Source of the DNA: Punctularia strigosozonata HHB-11173 SS5
Lineage: Eukaryota > Basidiomycota > Agaricomycetes > Corticiales > Punctulariaceae
Length of the DNA: 64,000 bases
Assembly (NCBI RefSeq): GCF_000264995.1
Contig: NW_006767435.1
Span: 1,946,531 to 2,010,530, forward strand
Reading direction: 5' to 3'
Numbering within the stretch: the first letter of the stretch is position 1; each line of letters starts with the position of its first letter. Position numbers and translations under genes: made by a program. Positions 21,447 to 30,889 of the stretch are shown here, piece after piece. The notes beneath the pieces were generated by a model. It was not told the DNA's origin. It made no database searches and saw only the letters and a list, made by a program, of their open reading frames with translations.

Positions 21447-22437
21447 CTACGCGAAAGGCTCGACGTCCCGAGCAGTCCCACATACAAGTGACGCTTCAGC
21501 ACCGATCCAGGACAAGTCCGGCTCATAGGCGGTGTACAGCGATAGTTCGATGCTCCTGATCTGATTCTGCCATCCAGGCAATTCAGCGCACGCGACAAAC
21601 CTCAGCTCATCGCCCTGTTCTGCGGTCGACCAGAGTTCATGATGTTTTGGGAAGGTTACATCGTATAAGTGGTAGCGCGGATCTGCCAACTTGTTGTGAT
21701 AGCAGGTCCACGTCCGCCTTGTCTTTGCGAGCGAATGTTGTCTCAGCTGTTCTGGCTGGGTGCTGAATTTCTTATGCAGGCGGATTTCGCCCCAGGACCA
21801 GCTCCCTGCTGGCGCTTTGGGATAGTCAGCCCAGCCTTGATCCCGTGAAAGGACTCGGGCGCGTAGTGCGACTGCAAAAGGAGGGATATCCTCAATAGAC
21901 AGCAAAGTAGAAGCATGTTCGCCTAAGGAATATGCTACCGAGGTATGGAACCTCCCTGTTTCCGTTCGATGTAGGATTGGAGCAAGGTGTGAAACAATCA
22001 TTAGGGCCAGTTCCATAGGCAGGTTCGGTCGGCCATTCTGTACCCCTTCGCGAGTGAAGCAGTAGACCACACGATCCAAAAACTTCGCGTACGGACGCCG
22101 TCCGCGAACAGACGCTGGCGGACTTAGGAGTCTTAGTAAATCTATGGATATTCAGCATAAGTGACCGCAAAAAAATGTGCCTGGTACCTCCGAAGGCTGG
22201 ATCCTGTTGCGGAACAGGTTCAACTAACGATTGAATGGTTATAGTCGCGCATAGCTCATGAGTGAAGATGTACTAGATGCCGATCTCAGCGATGGAAACG
22301 CGGTCAGAAAAAAGCTCACAACGTACATCCAGGTGGTCGATTTTGCGCGTCAAATCCCGACGTATCACATGTGTCGGCACGGCGACAGCACTACTTTCGC
22401 TGCCCCATCGATCACATTCCTTCCGTACGCTCGTCAT
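21447..22437 (-). CDS. hypothetical protein, possibly F-box-related
   Basis: The long last exon contains YCFTREGVQNGRPNLPMELA followed by LMIVSHLAPIL, which resembles the start of an F-box (LPxEL...IxxHL), and then a Trp-rich beta region (GSWSWGEIRLHKKF, HELWSTAEQGDELRFVACAE, IRSIELSLYTAYEPDL). Two upstream exons can be read: 22437 to about 22324 (MTSVRKECDRWGSESSAVAV) and about 22270-22196 (YIFTHELCATITIQSLVEP), joined by good GT/AG borders to GDLLRLLSPPASVRGRRPY. The proposed ATG overlaps the stop of the next gene upstream as ATGA. This is unusual in fungi and may mean the two are one gene. Function unknown. Confidence 0.6.
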
Positions 22438-22899
22438 GATACTGTATAATCAAGGTCAGAATACGAAGAGTCCCCAGCAGAGTACTTAGAGATATACTTC
22501 GCCGCGTCCTCCATGAGGTCACGCACTGCGGGCCAGGCCATGGTATCAGCTTTCTGTGCTGCGTTCGCTAGACCTGCTACAAGAAGTAGGACATCTGTTC
22601 TGATATGTTGTCTTTCGGGAGATGATTTGAACCATTCCTAGAGAGTGATGAGTTTGTCAAGGGTTCACCTACATGACAGTTCTTACAGGCGCAGATGTAA
22701 GGAGCAATGCATCGTCAATCAGATTGATAAGCCGATCCTGTAAGGGAGGAGGAGCTGCGAGAGCTTCCCGAACGAGCCGAAGATGCCTTGTAGCACGATT
22801 ACTAGCCTGCCAAGCCATCGGATTGTAGGTTGTAGGGTATTCTGGATCCTGTAGGACATGCAACAGGCAACGCACAGATTTAACATTCATCACGCACAT
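22434..22899 (-). CDS. hypothetical helical protein (possibly the 5' part of the next gene)
   Basis: Two exons are joined by an intron at about 22688-22643 with GTAAGA/CTCTAG borders. The first has NVKSVRCLLHVLQDPEYP, NPMAWQASNRATRHLRLVRE and LQDRLINLIDDALLLTSAP; the second has RQHIRTDVLLLVAGLANAAQ and AWPAVRDLMEDAAKYI. The helices look like alpha-solenoid (ARM/HEAT-like) repeats, but I do not recognise the family. The ATG at 22899 is the first in frame; the open frame extends to 22962 and a TATATAAG lies at 23034-23027. The stop overlaps the next ATG as ATGA, so a single longer gene spliced across 22440-22320 is a real alternative. Confidence 0.55.
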
Positions 22900-23050
22900 A
22901 GTGGCGATTATTCTCCCGCCACATCCGCGCTCAGTCACAGGAAATCTATTTGAGCGAGACACAAAGTTATCGATGATACAAGCCCTCGGGGAGAATATCG
23001 AAGTGAAAACCCCGGGCGCGTAGGCTACTTATATACTACTACTACTGGTC

Positions 23051-25135
23051 CTACGACGATTTCTCGGCTACATATGGCGAAATTAGCATTGGGCACTGAC
23101 TGCCTTGCCCAAACTTGCCCTTGACGTAAGGGCGTGTTAACACTCTACAAAAGCATTTGTCAATAATCGTCAATCACGAGACAGCGAAACATACACATTG
23201 GCTTTGATGATCTTTTCCTCGGTCTCGCGGAAAACGAAGTCGGTCAATAGAATATACATGAACGTTTTCATCTCGATCATGGAGAAGCGCATTCCAATAC
23301 ATGACTGGTCATTGAAGTCAGTGCGGCCTAAGAAATTGTTCGATCGACTTACTCGAGGTCCTGCTGAGAAAGTGAGGATGTTTGCGTAAAGTCCAGGTTG
23401 TTCGTGGACAGCTTCAGGCAAGTGATCCCAGCGATCGGGGCTTAGACATTCAGATCAGTGAAGGCAACACCATCCAGAAAGAGCAAGCCTACTTGAACTG
23501 CCACGCATCTGAGCCCCAGACTTCCTTGTCGAGATTGAAGGCCTCCACGGGAACGTGCACAAAGGAGCCTTTTGGCACATGCACAGAGCGCTCGGGGCTC
23601 TCTGCTATTGTACCATTAGGCTTCCGTATCTTCACCGGTGTTGAGCTGGGCACGATGTCGTCTTGCGTGGCGACACGTAACGAAGAGTGGACCGGTGGGA
23701 TCAATCGCAGGCTCTCCTTACACACATTGTCCAGGTATGGAAGGTTGGCTATTGCGGTGTGCAATGATTGCATTTCTTCCTCATTCAGGGATGACAAATC
23801 CGGAACAGAAGCCGCCAGGCGGAGTAATTCAGCGCGAAGTCGAGTTTGGACAGCCTGGTTCTGAGCTAGCAATAGCAGCGTCCAAGTCAACGCTAGAGAC
23901 GTCGTGTCCGAACCAGCAAACATAAACGTATTGATATTGTTGAGGATATCTTCGTCGGAGATGCGCTGTTCGGGGGGCAGATCAGCGGCGGCATTGGACT
24001 TCACTGGGGTTGGTTGTCAGTTTCAGTTCCTACGGCAGGTAAATGTCCACTCACAGAGTACAGACAGGAGGTCACGCCCTTCATACGGTTTCCCCGCCCT
24101 CTCTCCTTCAACCATTCTGCGCTTCTTCTGTTGAATGAGCTCCCCCGCAACGCGTTTAATAACCGCTTGGCTCTTGCGTACAACTTTCACAGCTTTATCC
24201 GGCTGGCGAAACGTCAGACCGCGGTTGACGACAGGCTGAAATTGGACTTACGAAGAGGACGTCAATAATTGGGAGATAGAGACTCAACACACTCCGACGT
24301 CCTTGGCTCTGTGAGATGGCGATCTCAAACATATCCTTGTAGGCTGTAAACAACTCGTTCGACTCGTCCTCGATTGCATTGAAATGGTAGTCAAAGCCCG
24401 CAAGTCCGATGACATCGAATGTGGCCCGGCTGATCCACATCGCCACGTCCAGGCGTACGTCGTTCGCCAATTTCTGCTTCTGAATGATAGTCATCCAACG
24501 ATCACGTAGTTGTCCGCCTTTGCGAAACACAACCGGAACGAGCGAGCGCATATTCTGTACGCCGAAGGCGGGCGTCGCTACGCGCCTTTGCCGTTTATGT
24601 ACCTTAACCTGAGGTGAGCATCAGTCTGCCTGATATTGAGACCTTACACACCTGGCCCTCAGCAGCAAGCATCCCACATCCAATCAGGTTCGTGATAAGA
24701 CGGCGGGACTGCCATGGTTTCTGGTATATGGTGCTATTCTTCATAATATGACTCATGGCGAGCGGATCGAGGGTCAAGAGACGATCATCCCACTGTAATG
24801 CGTCGTGAATCACCGAGTACGCGATACCGAAGGAAAGGTCCTACAGGTCCCATGCCTCGTATGTGAACGTTCCGTCCATAATGTTCGACCAGTAACTCGT
24901 GTGTTTTAGGTGAGCGTGCCGGACTGGGTAATAACGCTTGGTTTAGTGACACTCCGGTGGCATAGCGATGCACGTACTCAAGGACGAAACCTAAGTGGTT
25001 TCCCCAGAATCCCGAGACGGGAGGGCCTGCCAACCTTCGGAGTGGGTTGTATCTCGGGGCAATGAGAAACTTGTAAACAATCCATCCAGCGGACAACAAT
25101 ACGATGGCAGCTAAAGAGCTTGCTAAGTGCGGCAT
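23051..25135 (-). CDS. cytochrome P450 monooxygenase
   Basis: This is a membrane-anchored fungal P450 whose substrate cannot be told from sequence. The N-terminal anchor is MPHLASSLAAIVLLSAGWIV, with the Pro-rich hinge LAGPPVSGFWGNHLG. The I-helix oxygen motif is FMFAGSDTTSLALTW, the K-helix ExxR is KESLRLIPPVHSS, and the PERF-like motif is FKPDRW (formed across an intron near 23490-23430). The heme ligand loop FSAGPR-SCIGMRFSMIE is split by an intron (about 23363-23313), so the Cys is present. The last exon (about 23142-23051) gives VLTRPYVKGKFGQGSQCP and the C-terminus. At least eight introns are needed. All core motifs are intact and no redox partner or biosynthetic gene is nearby. Confidence 0.95.
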
Positions 25136-25570
25136 AGCGACTGATAATTTGGGCGTGAGTGTAGCGCAGACCTCTCAGTTAAGGCTTTCGGGAAGGCCTG
25201 GGTACCATCCAGAGTGGGGGCGAGACATGTTCATGGATCTCAATTGTTCAAGCAGTCCGAGCCATTGACGGAGGGTGAGACAATAGAATCGCTCACGTGA
25301 TCGTTATTAGCAGCAGGAAACCTTATACTAGAGAGCTTCTGAAATCGATAAGGCAGACCGCTTGCACACATCACCAACATCACGTGATTCAATATCAAGC
25401 TTGAAAAGTCCATCTCGTGCCGTGGTTATGATTCCTTTGCTTAGTCCTCAATATGAAATGTTCGTATCAACCATATGTATCATTCATATTGACGGATTTT
25501 CTGGAATCGCCATTGTGCAGGAGGAGATAGATTTCTCGTATTGTTCTATAAGCCACGTGGCGTTGGTGAT
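25136..25570. other. intergenic stretch upstream of the P450 gene
   Basis: This is the probable P450 promoter region, rich in short AT tracts. No convincing coding frame or RNA gene was found. It ends at the short palindromic repeat beginning about 25575. Confidence 0.35.
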
Positions 25571-25574
25571 TTGT

Positions 25575-25715
25575 GCACGCGGTCTGCCCTATATATCGAA
25601 AATCCGTATTCAAATCGCTCGATTTGGCGCGGTTTATGGCCACAAAATACCGATATTTCGTTATATATCGAAAATCAGAAGCTCTCTACTGCAGCTTGCA
25701 GTAATTATACTATTA
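25575..25715 (-). repeat. short palindromic interspersed repeat, copy 1 (MITE-like)
   Basis: About 115-140 bp here align, in opposite orientation, with 30676-30800. Shared blocks include AAATCGCTCGATTTGGCGCG, GGCCAC(A/T)..AATA and TATATATCGAAAAT, with the outer AGCT(T/C)TC. Each copy has partly self-complementary ends (TATATATCGAAAAT is present at both ends of this copy in the same sense, and TATCGATA-like cores recur). It contains no coding capacity. The repeat touches the 3' end of the F-box gene. Confidence 0.68.
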
Positions 25716-26532
25716 TACATGGTAGCATGCGATGATATTGAACGTTAAGTAGAGCAATGCGTCATCCCAATATTCCCGAGTCGTGATTGTAAAGCCCGCA
25801 AGCATTTCGACGGTATCATGACTGTATGAGACTTCAAGCTTCAGACTTTGACCATGGACCATCTCCAGGTCTTCCACGTCACGCGCCTCAACGCCAGAGA
25901 GGCGGAGATGAGTCAAGCTGTTTGCAGGAACGAGTATCGCAAGACGGTCCCAGAAGGGTCGCGTATCGCCGTTGAATGTCGTGATATGCAGTCGGCGTAG
26001 GGCGGGAAGGATGGGATCGGTGGAGTCCCAGAATGGATCGCGCGAAATCGAGAGGGTTGTAAGGATGGGGAATTCGACGCGACCGGGCGCTGCTATGTTC
26101 AACGTGTTGCCGTGGAGGAACAGAGTTTGCAGCGTTGGCGCCACCATCTGCAGCAGATCACCTGTAGCGGCCATTAGTCTGGTCGACCACTGATGCTGTA
26201 GGGAGACCAATGCCCCTCGCACTCTGGGCACGCGCTCGTCCTCCGCCCACGACGCGAGGTCGACCTCGCCCCAATTCGGGGCGGAAATGAACAGATGACG
26301 CACGATGGGCGCTTTGTGCGTCCTTGCTTGTTCCCAGCGGAGGTGCGCTGCAAACTGATCGACTTGCCGTATATCATGAACGGCGATGGACTGGTAACGC
26401 ATATCCTGGGTCCCAGTGGGAGACATCGCGAACATATCGAGAGGTCAACGACAGAGAGCGGCCGGTAGCGCCACCATCCAAGCAAGCAAACGAGAAGACC
26501 TTCACCCAGATTTCCGTAGGGCAGCGGTCCAT
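25713..26532 (-). pseudogene. F-box protein gene with a reading-frame break
   Basis: F-box proteins recruit substrates to SCF ubiquitin ligases and are very numerous in basidiomycetes. The first frame starts MDRCPTEIWVKVFSFACLDG and continues through GRSLSLTSRYVRDVS, a clear basidiomycete F-box. Near 26420 the frame must shift to reach MRYQSIAVHDIRQVDQFAAH and the rest (IVRHLFISAPNWGEV, LQTLFLHGNTLNIAAPGRVE and leucine-rich-repeat-like strands such as LTHLRLSGVEARDVEDLE). A GT..AG pair of only 19 nt spans the break, too short for an intron, so an indel or sequencing error is likely. The C-terminus ends shortly after EYWDDALLYL, next to the palindromic repeat at 25575-25715, and may be truncated by it. 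Confidence 0.68.
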
Positions 26533-26634
26533 GTTAGTGAGAGCGATAATGAAAGGTTGATGTCGTTCCCTTGCAACCAGAAAGAGAGATTATATCCCAC
26601 ACGATCTCTTGCCGTTAATCAGCGCAAAAACATC

Positions 26635-26720
26635 TGCCCCAGTGAGGCTCGAACTCACGACCTTCCGATAACGTTACGAAGGTAACAGTCGGACGCTGTA
26701 ACCAACTCAGCCATGGGGCA
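26635..26720 (-). tRNA. tRNA-Asn(GTT) with a 13-nt intron
   Basis: The minus strand folds as a complete tRNA. The acceptor stem is TGCCCCA/TGGGGCA, the D arm GCTGAGTTGGTTACAGC, the anticodon stem TCCGA/TCGGA, and the T arm GTGAG-TTCGAGC-CTCAC with the box B core GTTCGAGCC. The anticodon loop reads CTGTTA, then the intron CCTTCGTAACGTT, then A, placing GTT at positions 34-36 and the intron at the canonical 37/38 site. The intron contains GTAAC, which can pair with the anticodon segment GTTAC, as in nuclear pre-tRNAs cut by the splicing endonuclease. Mature length is 73 nt before CCA addition. Confidence 0.9.
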
Positions 26721-26958
26721 TATATTAATTCACATGCTTCATAATATATCAGTAAACTGACAGAAGTCCCATTCGACTTGCCGACTCAGCATCGATGATG
26801 TCAGTACGGCTCTCATCGACGTCACGAACTTCTGTCCAAGTTCAAAGTGACGCATACCACTCCAGAACACCACGCCGGAAGATTTTGGGCGAGCGTATAT
26901 AAGTCTCGACGCGATGCCAACACATGCCAGCCTTTCACGATCTTCACGAACTATAGAC

Positions 26959-27253
26959 ATGGTAAGCTTCTTTCGTTGTTAACTCCGATTAATCTATTAA
27001 TCGCGCGAATGTGATGCCAGGGATCCATCTTCTCTACTATCGGTGCCGGCATCAATGCCGTAATTTCCGCTATTGCTAGCGTGATCATGGCCATTGTCGG
27101 AGCAGTTACTACAGTACGTCGAGTCTTGCTTCACCTATCCGAGCACAGTATTCACGACAACGACAGGTGATTGTCACTATATTCAATGTTATCGTCGACA
27201 TTATTTGCTGCCGGTGCGGATCACGGCGCGCGGGAGCCACATCAACGTATTAG
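26959..27253 (+). CDS. small hydrophobic conserved fungal protein (60 residues)
   Basis: Three exons are too short for routine gene calling: the start codon alone (26959-26961), 27021-27113 and 27167-27253. Together they give MGSIFSTIGAGINAVISAIA, then further hydrophobic sequence (VIMAIVGAVTT, VIVTIFNVIVDIICC), and a Cys/Arg/Gly-rich tail (RCGSRRAGATSTY). One or two membrane helices are predicted. The MGSIFS start is also a possible myristoylation signal. I recall short proteins of this MG(S/G)IFS type in many basidiomycete genomes, always unnamed; function unknown. It lies between the tRNA and the transposon cluster. Confidence 0.83.
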
Positions 27254-27438
27254 CGCTGAACGCCCGGGCGATTCGGCGCGCTCTCTTACGCCTGTGCACT
27301 GTTGCATGAACACTAAACGAGCGAATATACCCTAATGTGCTTTTAATCAACCAATTCAATCCATGCTTGTGAAAAAAAAAATTGTTGTCTCGTAGCTGCG
27401 GTTGGGAGATACTCTCCGGTTCGGTTGCAAGGAAAATA

Positions 27439-27683
27439 CTGTAGTTTTACGACCTTAGGTTCGTCCCCTGTCCCCTGGCAGCCCGAACTGAACCTAATTT
27501 CCCGTGTTGTCCCCTGTCCCCCGCCAAAATCCAGGGCTGGGACTGATCGTGAGAATAGAATTTCTTACTGTGTGAATATTTTTAACTGACTCTGGTCAGT
27601 TTGCGAACTTCCCACGGCCCCGAACTTGCAGCTGTCCCCTGTCCCCCGGGAGGCGGACCGAACCTAAGGTCGTAAAACTACAG
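27439..27683. mobile_element. MITE copy 1 (245 bp, TA target site)
   Basis: This is a nonautonomous element with perfect 25-bp terminal inverted repeats, beginning CTGTAGTTTTACGACCTTAG and repeated exactly in inverse at the right end. TA dinucleotides flank both ends, consistent with Tc1/mariner/pogo-type insertion. The interior has subterminal runs of the type GTCCCCTGTCCCC near both ends and no coding frame. It lies 88 bp left of the pogo-like transposon. Confidence 0.87.
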
Positions 27684-27771
27684 TACGAACACGATATGAA
27701 ATCATTCAATCGAAGGATTCTCCGTTCAGACATCAGCTCAGAAACATGCTGATGCTGGATAATGACATGTA

Positions 27772-27945
27772 CAGTCAACTCTGTCTTAACCCATCTCTCT
27801 GGGAACCCATACTCTGTAGTAAGCCATACATTCGGGTGTCTCCCAACTTGGGGGAATAGTAAAATCCCATATCTCTCCTGTACTCCATAACCCATGAGCC
27901 TGAGATAGATCATAACCCATAATTCAAGCTGGAAATCGGGTCATT
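27772..27945. repeat. left subterminal AACCCAT repeats of the transposon
   Basis: AACCCAT or near copies (GCCAT, TCCCAT) follow at 27788, 27804, about 27821, 27864, 27889 and 27914. The right end shows TCCCAT, AACCCAT and, within the inverted repeat, AACCCAT again (30600-30655). Repeated short motifs near both ends are commonly transposase-binding sites; that role here is inference. Confidence 0.6.
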
Positions 27946-28106
27946 CCGAAAGGTTGCCGAGGTCCGGATCCATTGGCATCATCGTTGTGATGTCGGGCAG
28001 CCGGTATGATTCCGGGGCAACTTGTCGGCGCTGTGCGCAAGCGAGACAAGAAAAAAAATTGCTCGGACCTCCTTGACCTAAGCCCTGCCACACGTCTTGT
28101 TGCACC

Positions 28107-30520
28107 ATGTCTCCTCTCAATATCGTAAAGAAAGGTTTTGAAAAGCTCAATGCGGAGACGCGGGCCCGTGTTGCTGCGCTCCGTGAAAAGGCCAAACACA
28201 GAGCTCTTTCGGCAGAGGAGGAACGGTTCATTGACAACGATGCAAATCACATAGATGAATTGCGCATCATTGAGCTCCTCGAGAATGCGTCAAACTACTG
28301 TACTTTTACGACCGTAAGTTCGTCCCGCGTCCCCGGGGCACCCGAACCGAACTTATTGTCCCCTGTCCCCCTGGCACTCCGAACCTCCGGGACACATTAT
28401 ATCTGACCGTGAGAGTCTTAAATCTGACCGTGTGATCAAGAAAATCTGACCTCGTAAGCACGTGTCCCCCGGGCAGGCTGCGGATGAACTTCCCACGGCC
28501 GCGAACTTGGGTCGTGTCCCCTGTCCCCCTCCGACCTGGCCGAACTTACGGTCGTAAAAGTACAGTATTCTAACACGGTGTCGAAATTCACGGAGCAGCA
28601 GAAAGCTGTGTTGGACAAATTGATGAAGCTCGGGAAAGGGATCAAGGACACTTTAGTGCCCAAACGGAAGAGTAAGTTCTTGTGATGCATGTGAGGTGAC
28701 ATAAAGGCCTCATCGCAGACACAGGAGCAGAGGAGCGGAAGCCGAAGGATACTGAGAAGAAGCAGTCCAAGGAGCCGGTTTTCACAAAGAAGGAGAATGC
28801 TACAATTGAACAGCGCATCGAAATCCTGGACTGGTATCATAAGAACAAGCATGCCTTCAATCAACGAGAAACAGCCGATATCTTCAACAAGAAATATCCG
28901 AACCTCTGCCTCACACAGCCGACCATCTCAGCGTGGCTTAAGGAGGAACCGAAGTGGCGAGAGCGATATGCAGAAGTTGTAGCAAAGGGTCATGGAGGGC
29001 AGGCGAAGCGGTTGAAGCAGACTGAGCACCCCGAGATCACGGATATGCTCGAGCTCTGGGTTGCGGAGGCCATGAGGAACGGAGTCTTGCTGACAGGAGA
29101 GGTTCTTCGCCAGAAGTGGACACACTTTGCTGATATGGTTGGGATACCAGAAGATGACCGCCTGACTCTCAGTGAGGGATGGCTGACGGCGTTCAAGAAG
29201 CGCTGCGGGCTGAAGGAGTATAAACGTCATGGGGAGGCTGCATCGAGCAACCCTGAGACGATTGAGGAGGAACGTGCTCGTGTCCGCGCGCTCATCGAGG
29301 ATGGTGGATACACCATCAAAGACATCTTCAATATGGATGAGACTGGTCTCTTCTGGAAGTATGTTCTTGTCTATGTGTGTTGCGGCCGGATGGCGCTGAC
29401 TGGCGCTGTACATAGGATGCCACCTGACCGTGGTCTGCAGGACAAGCCCTCTGCCGGTGTTAAAGGGTGCAAGAGCCGGCTTACTTTTGCATTCGCGATG
29501 AACGCCGACGGAAGCGAGAAGTTACAACCTGTCATCATTGGCAAATACCAGAGGCCACGCGCGTTTGAGAAGAAAACTGGGGAGCAGCTGGGGTTCTATT
29601 ATCGCAACAACGCAAAGGCATGGATGACGATGAAGCTGTTCCACGAGTGGGTTGGCGGATGGGATGCGAAGCTTCGCCAGAAAAAGAGGTCCGTTCTCCT
29701 CCTCGTTGACGGATTTAGTGCACATGTTGCACCCGATAACCTCACAAACATCCGTGTCGAGGTTTTCCGGCCAAATCTCACACCACATGTCCAACCTGCC
29801 GATGCCGGAACCATACAATGCTGGAAGGCCCACTACCGCAGCGCCTTCATTGGGCGAGCTATTGATCGCTACGACATGGGAATCTCTCCGGAAGATATAT
29901 ACGACATCAACATCCTTGAAGCCATGCGCATGGCGATATCAGCTTGGAGCAAGGTGGATACGACAACGATCCGCAACTGTTGGCTGAAGACCGGCATCCT
30001 CCCTCCTTCCGTTCTTGCACCATCTTCACTGTCCATTGCTCCTTCGATTCCAATTGCCTCCCTCCTCAACTCAGATCCTGTAGCTGCTGCCGAAAAGGAG
30101 GTCGAAGATACGCTGGAAGAGCTGCAATCCCGTGGGGTCTTACAGCGAGTCAACCGGATGGCCATCGGTGAATTGCTGAATCACACAGGTGAAGACATTG
30201 CGGCGGATGTAGGCACATCGGACGAAGACATCGTGCAATCGGTTCTTGACGTGAAAAGAGGACAAGATCAGATGGAGGCAGATGGAGGTGACGACGCAGA
30301 AGAGGGAGATGATGCTGCGCCGCGACCGACACGCCGAGAGGCGTTGGAGGCGGCGCAGACGTTGCGCAGCTATCTCTCCAGCATGCCGGAGGACTTTGCT
30401 CGCGTATTGGAGAACAATCTACTCACTTTTGGTCGCCATACCCGTCTTGAAGAGGCTCGTAACATGCGCTCGACGTCCATCACCGACTATTTTGTTCCCA
30501 GACAGGCTGCCGCCTTGTAG
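28107..30520 (+). CDS. pogo/Tigger-type DDE transposase (interrupted by a MITE)
   Basis: The transposase has an N-terminal basic coiled region (KGFEKLNAETRARVAALREK), a psq/CENP-B-like helix-turn-helix (IEQRIEILDWYHKNKHAF to TQPTISAWLKEEPKW), a second HTH-Tnp region (LRQKWTHFADMVG to LTAFKKRCGLKEYKRHGEA) and the DDE endonuclease. Catalytic Asp residues lie in FNMDETGLFW, LLLVDGFSAH and QPADAGTIQ, with 30 residues between the last two (DD30D). Introns are 28672-28718 and 29359-29415. The MITE 28298-28565 with its extra TA interrupts the first exon. Without it the exons total 2040 nt (679 residues) with no stop. An Asp/Glu-rich tail precedes the C-terminus. As it stands, the MITE brings in stops and separates the N-terminus. 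Confidence 0.93.
28298..28565. mobile_element. MITE copy 2 (268 bp) inserted in the transposase gene
   Basis: This belongs to the same family as 27439-27683. Perfect 25-bp inverted repeats begin CTGTACTTTTACGACCGTAA, flanked by TA at 28296-28297 and 28566-28567. The interior again has GTCCCCTGTCCCCC-type runs near both ends, with AATCTGACC repeats in the middle. The insertion splits the transposase codon series, and removal of the element plus one TA restores frame exactly (NYSNTVSKFTEQQ). Confidence 0.9.
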
Positions 30521-30675
30521 AATACATACATTGTCCTTGCACTGTATGTATACGATGATATTTGAGCCGCAAATCGAGTTTTTCGCCACCTCTCTCGCAT
30601 CCCATACTCTTCGATAACCCATAATTTTGACCCTCTCCCGAAAGTATGGGTTAAGAGAGAGTTGACTGTAATTGG

Positions 30676-30800
30676 ACTAGGGAGCTTTCAATTTCGATAC
30701 ATATTGAGATTTTGATATTCTGTGGCCAAAACGCGCGCCAAATCGAGCGATTTGGATACGAAACCTCGATATATATCGGTTTTGAAAGCTGTCTACTGTT
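30676..30800 (+). repeat. short palindromic interspersed repeat, copy 2 (MITE-like)
   Basis: This copy is homologous to 25575-25715 in inverse orientation. Both ends carry AGCTTTCAA in opposite senses, with TTCGATACATATTGAG on the left and CTCGATATATATCGG on the right, so the copy can fold into a long imperfect hairpin. The core CGCCAAATCGAGCGATTTGG is itself palindromic around TCGA. It starts only about 8 bp from the right end of the pogo-like element and lies 90 bp upstream of the TBC gene start, inside its promoter. Confidence 0.68.
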
Positions 30801-30889
30801 GCCGAATTTGAATAACCTCCGATCGTCTGTGGCGCCTCCAGCTTCAAGGCGCGTTGTGCATGAAAGTCTCGTCACCTTCGCTCGTATAG

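Larger units (their letters stand above)
27772..30668 (+). mobile_element. pogo/Tigger-like DNA transposon
   Basis: This is a 2.9-kb element of the Tc1/mariner superfamily. Terminal inverted repeats of 23 bp (CAGTCAACTCTGTCTTAACC... on the left, one mismatch on the right) are flanked by TA. Several AACCCAT copies lie just inside both ends. It carries one DDE transposase gene of the CENP-B/Tigger type. A 268-bp MITE sits inside that gene; apart from it, the coding region is open with consistent introns, so the element looks recently active (inference). Confidence 0.93.

Noticed and set aside
22258-22449. Plus-strand 63-codon open frame (MSEDVLDADLSDGN...)
   Set aside because: It is antisense to the better-supported minus-strand exons and has no splice partners.
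27431-28570. The two MITEs as solo LTRs or retroelement parts
   Set aside because: They have inverted, not direct, terminal repeats and a TA target site, so they are DNA-transposon derivatives.
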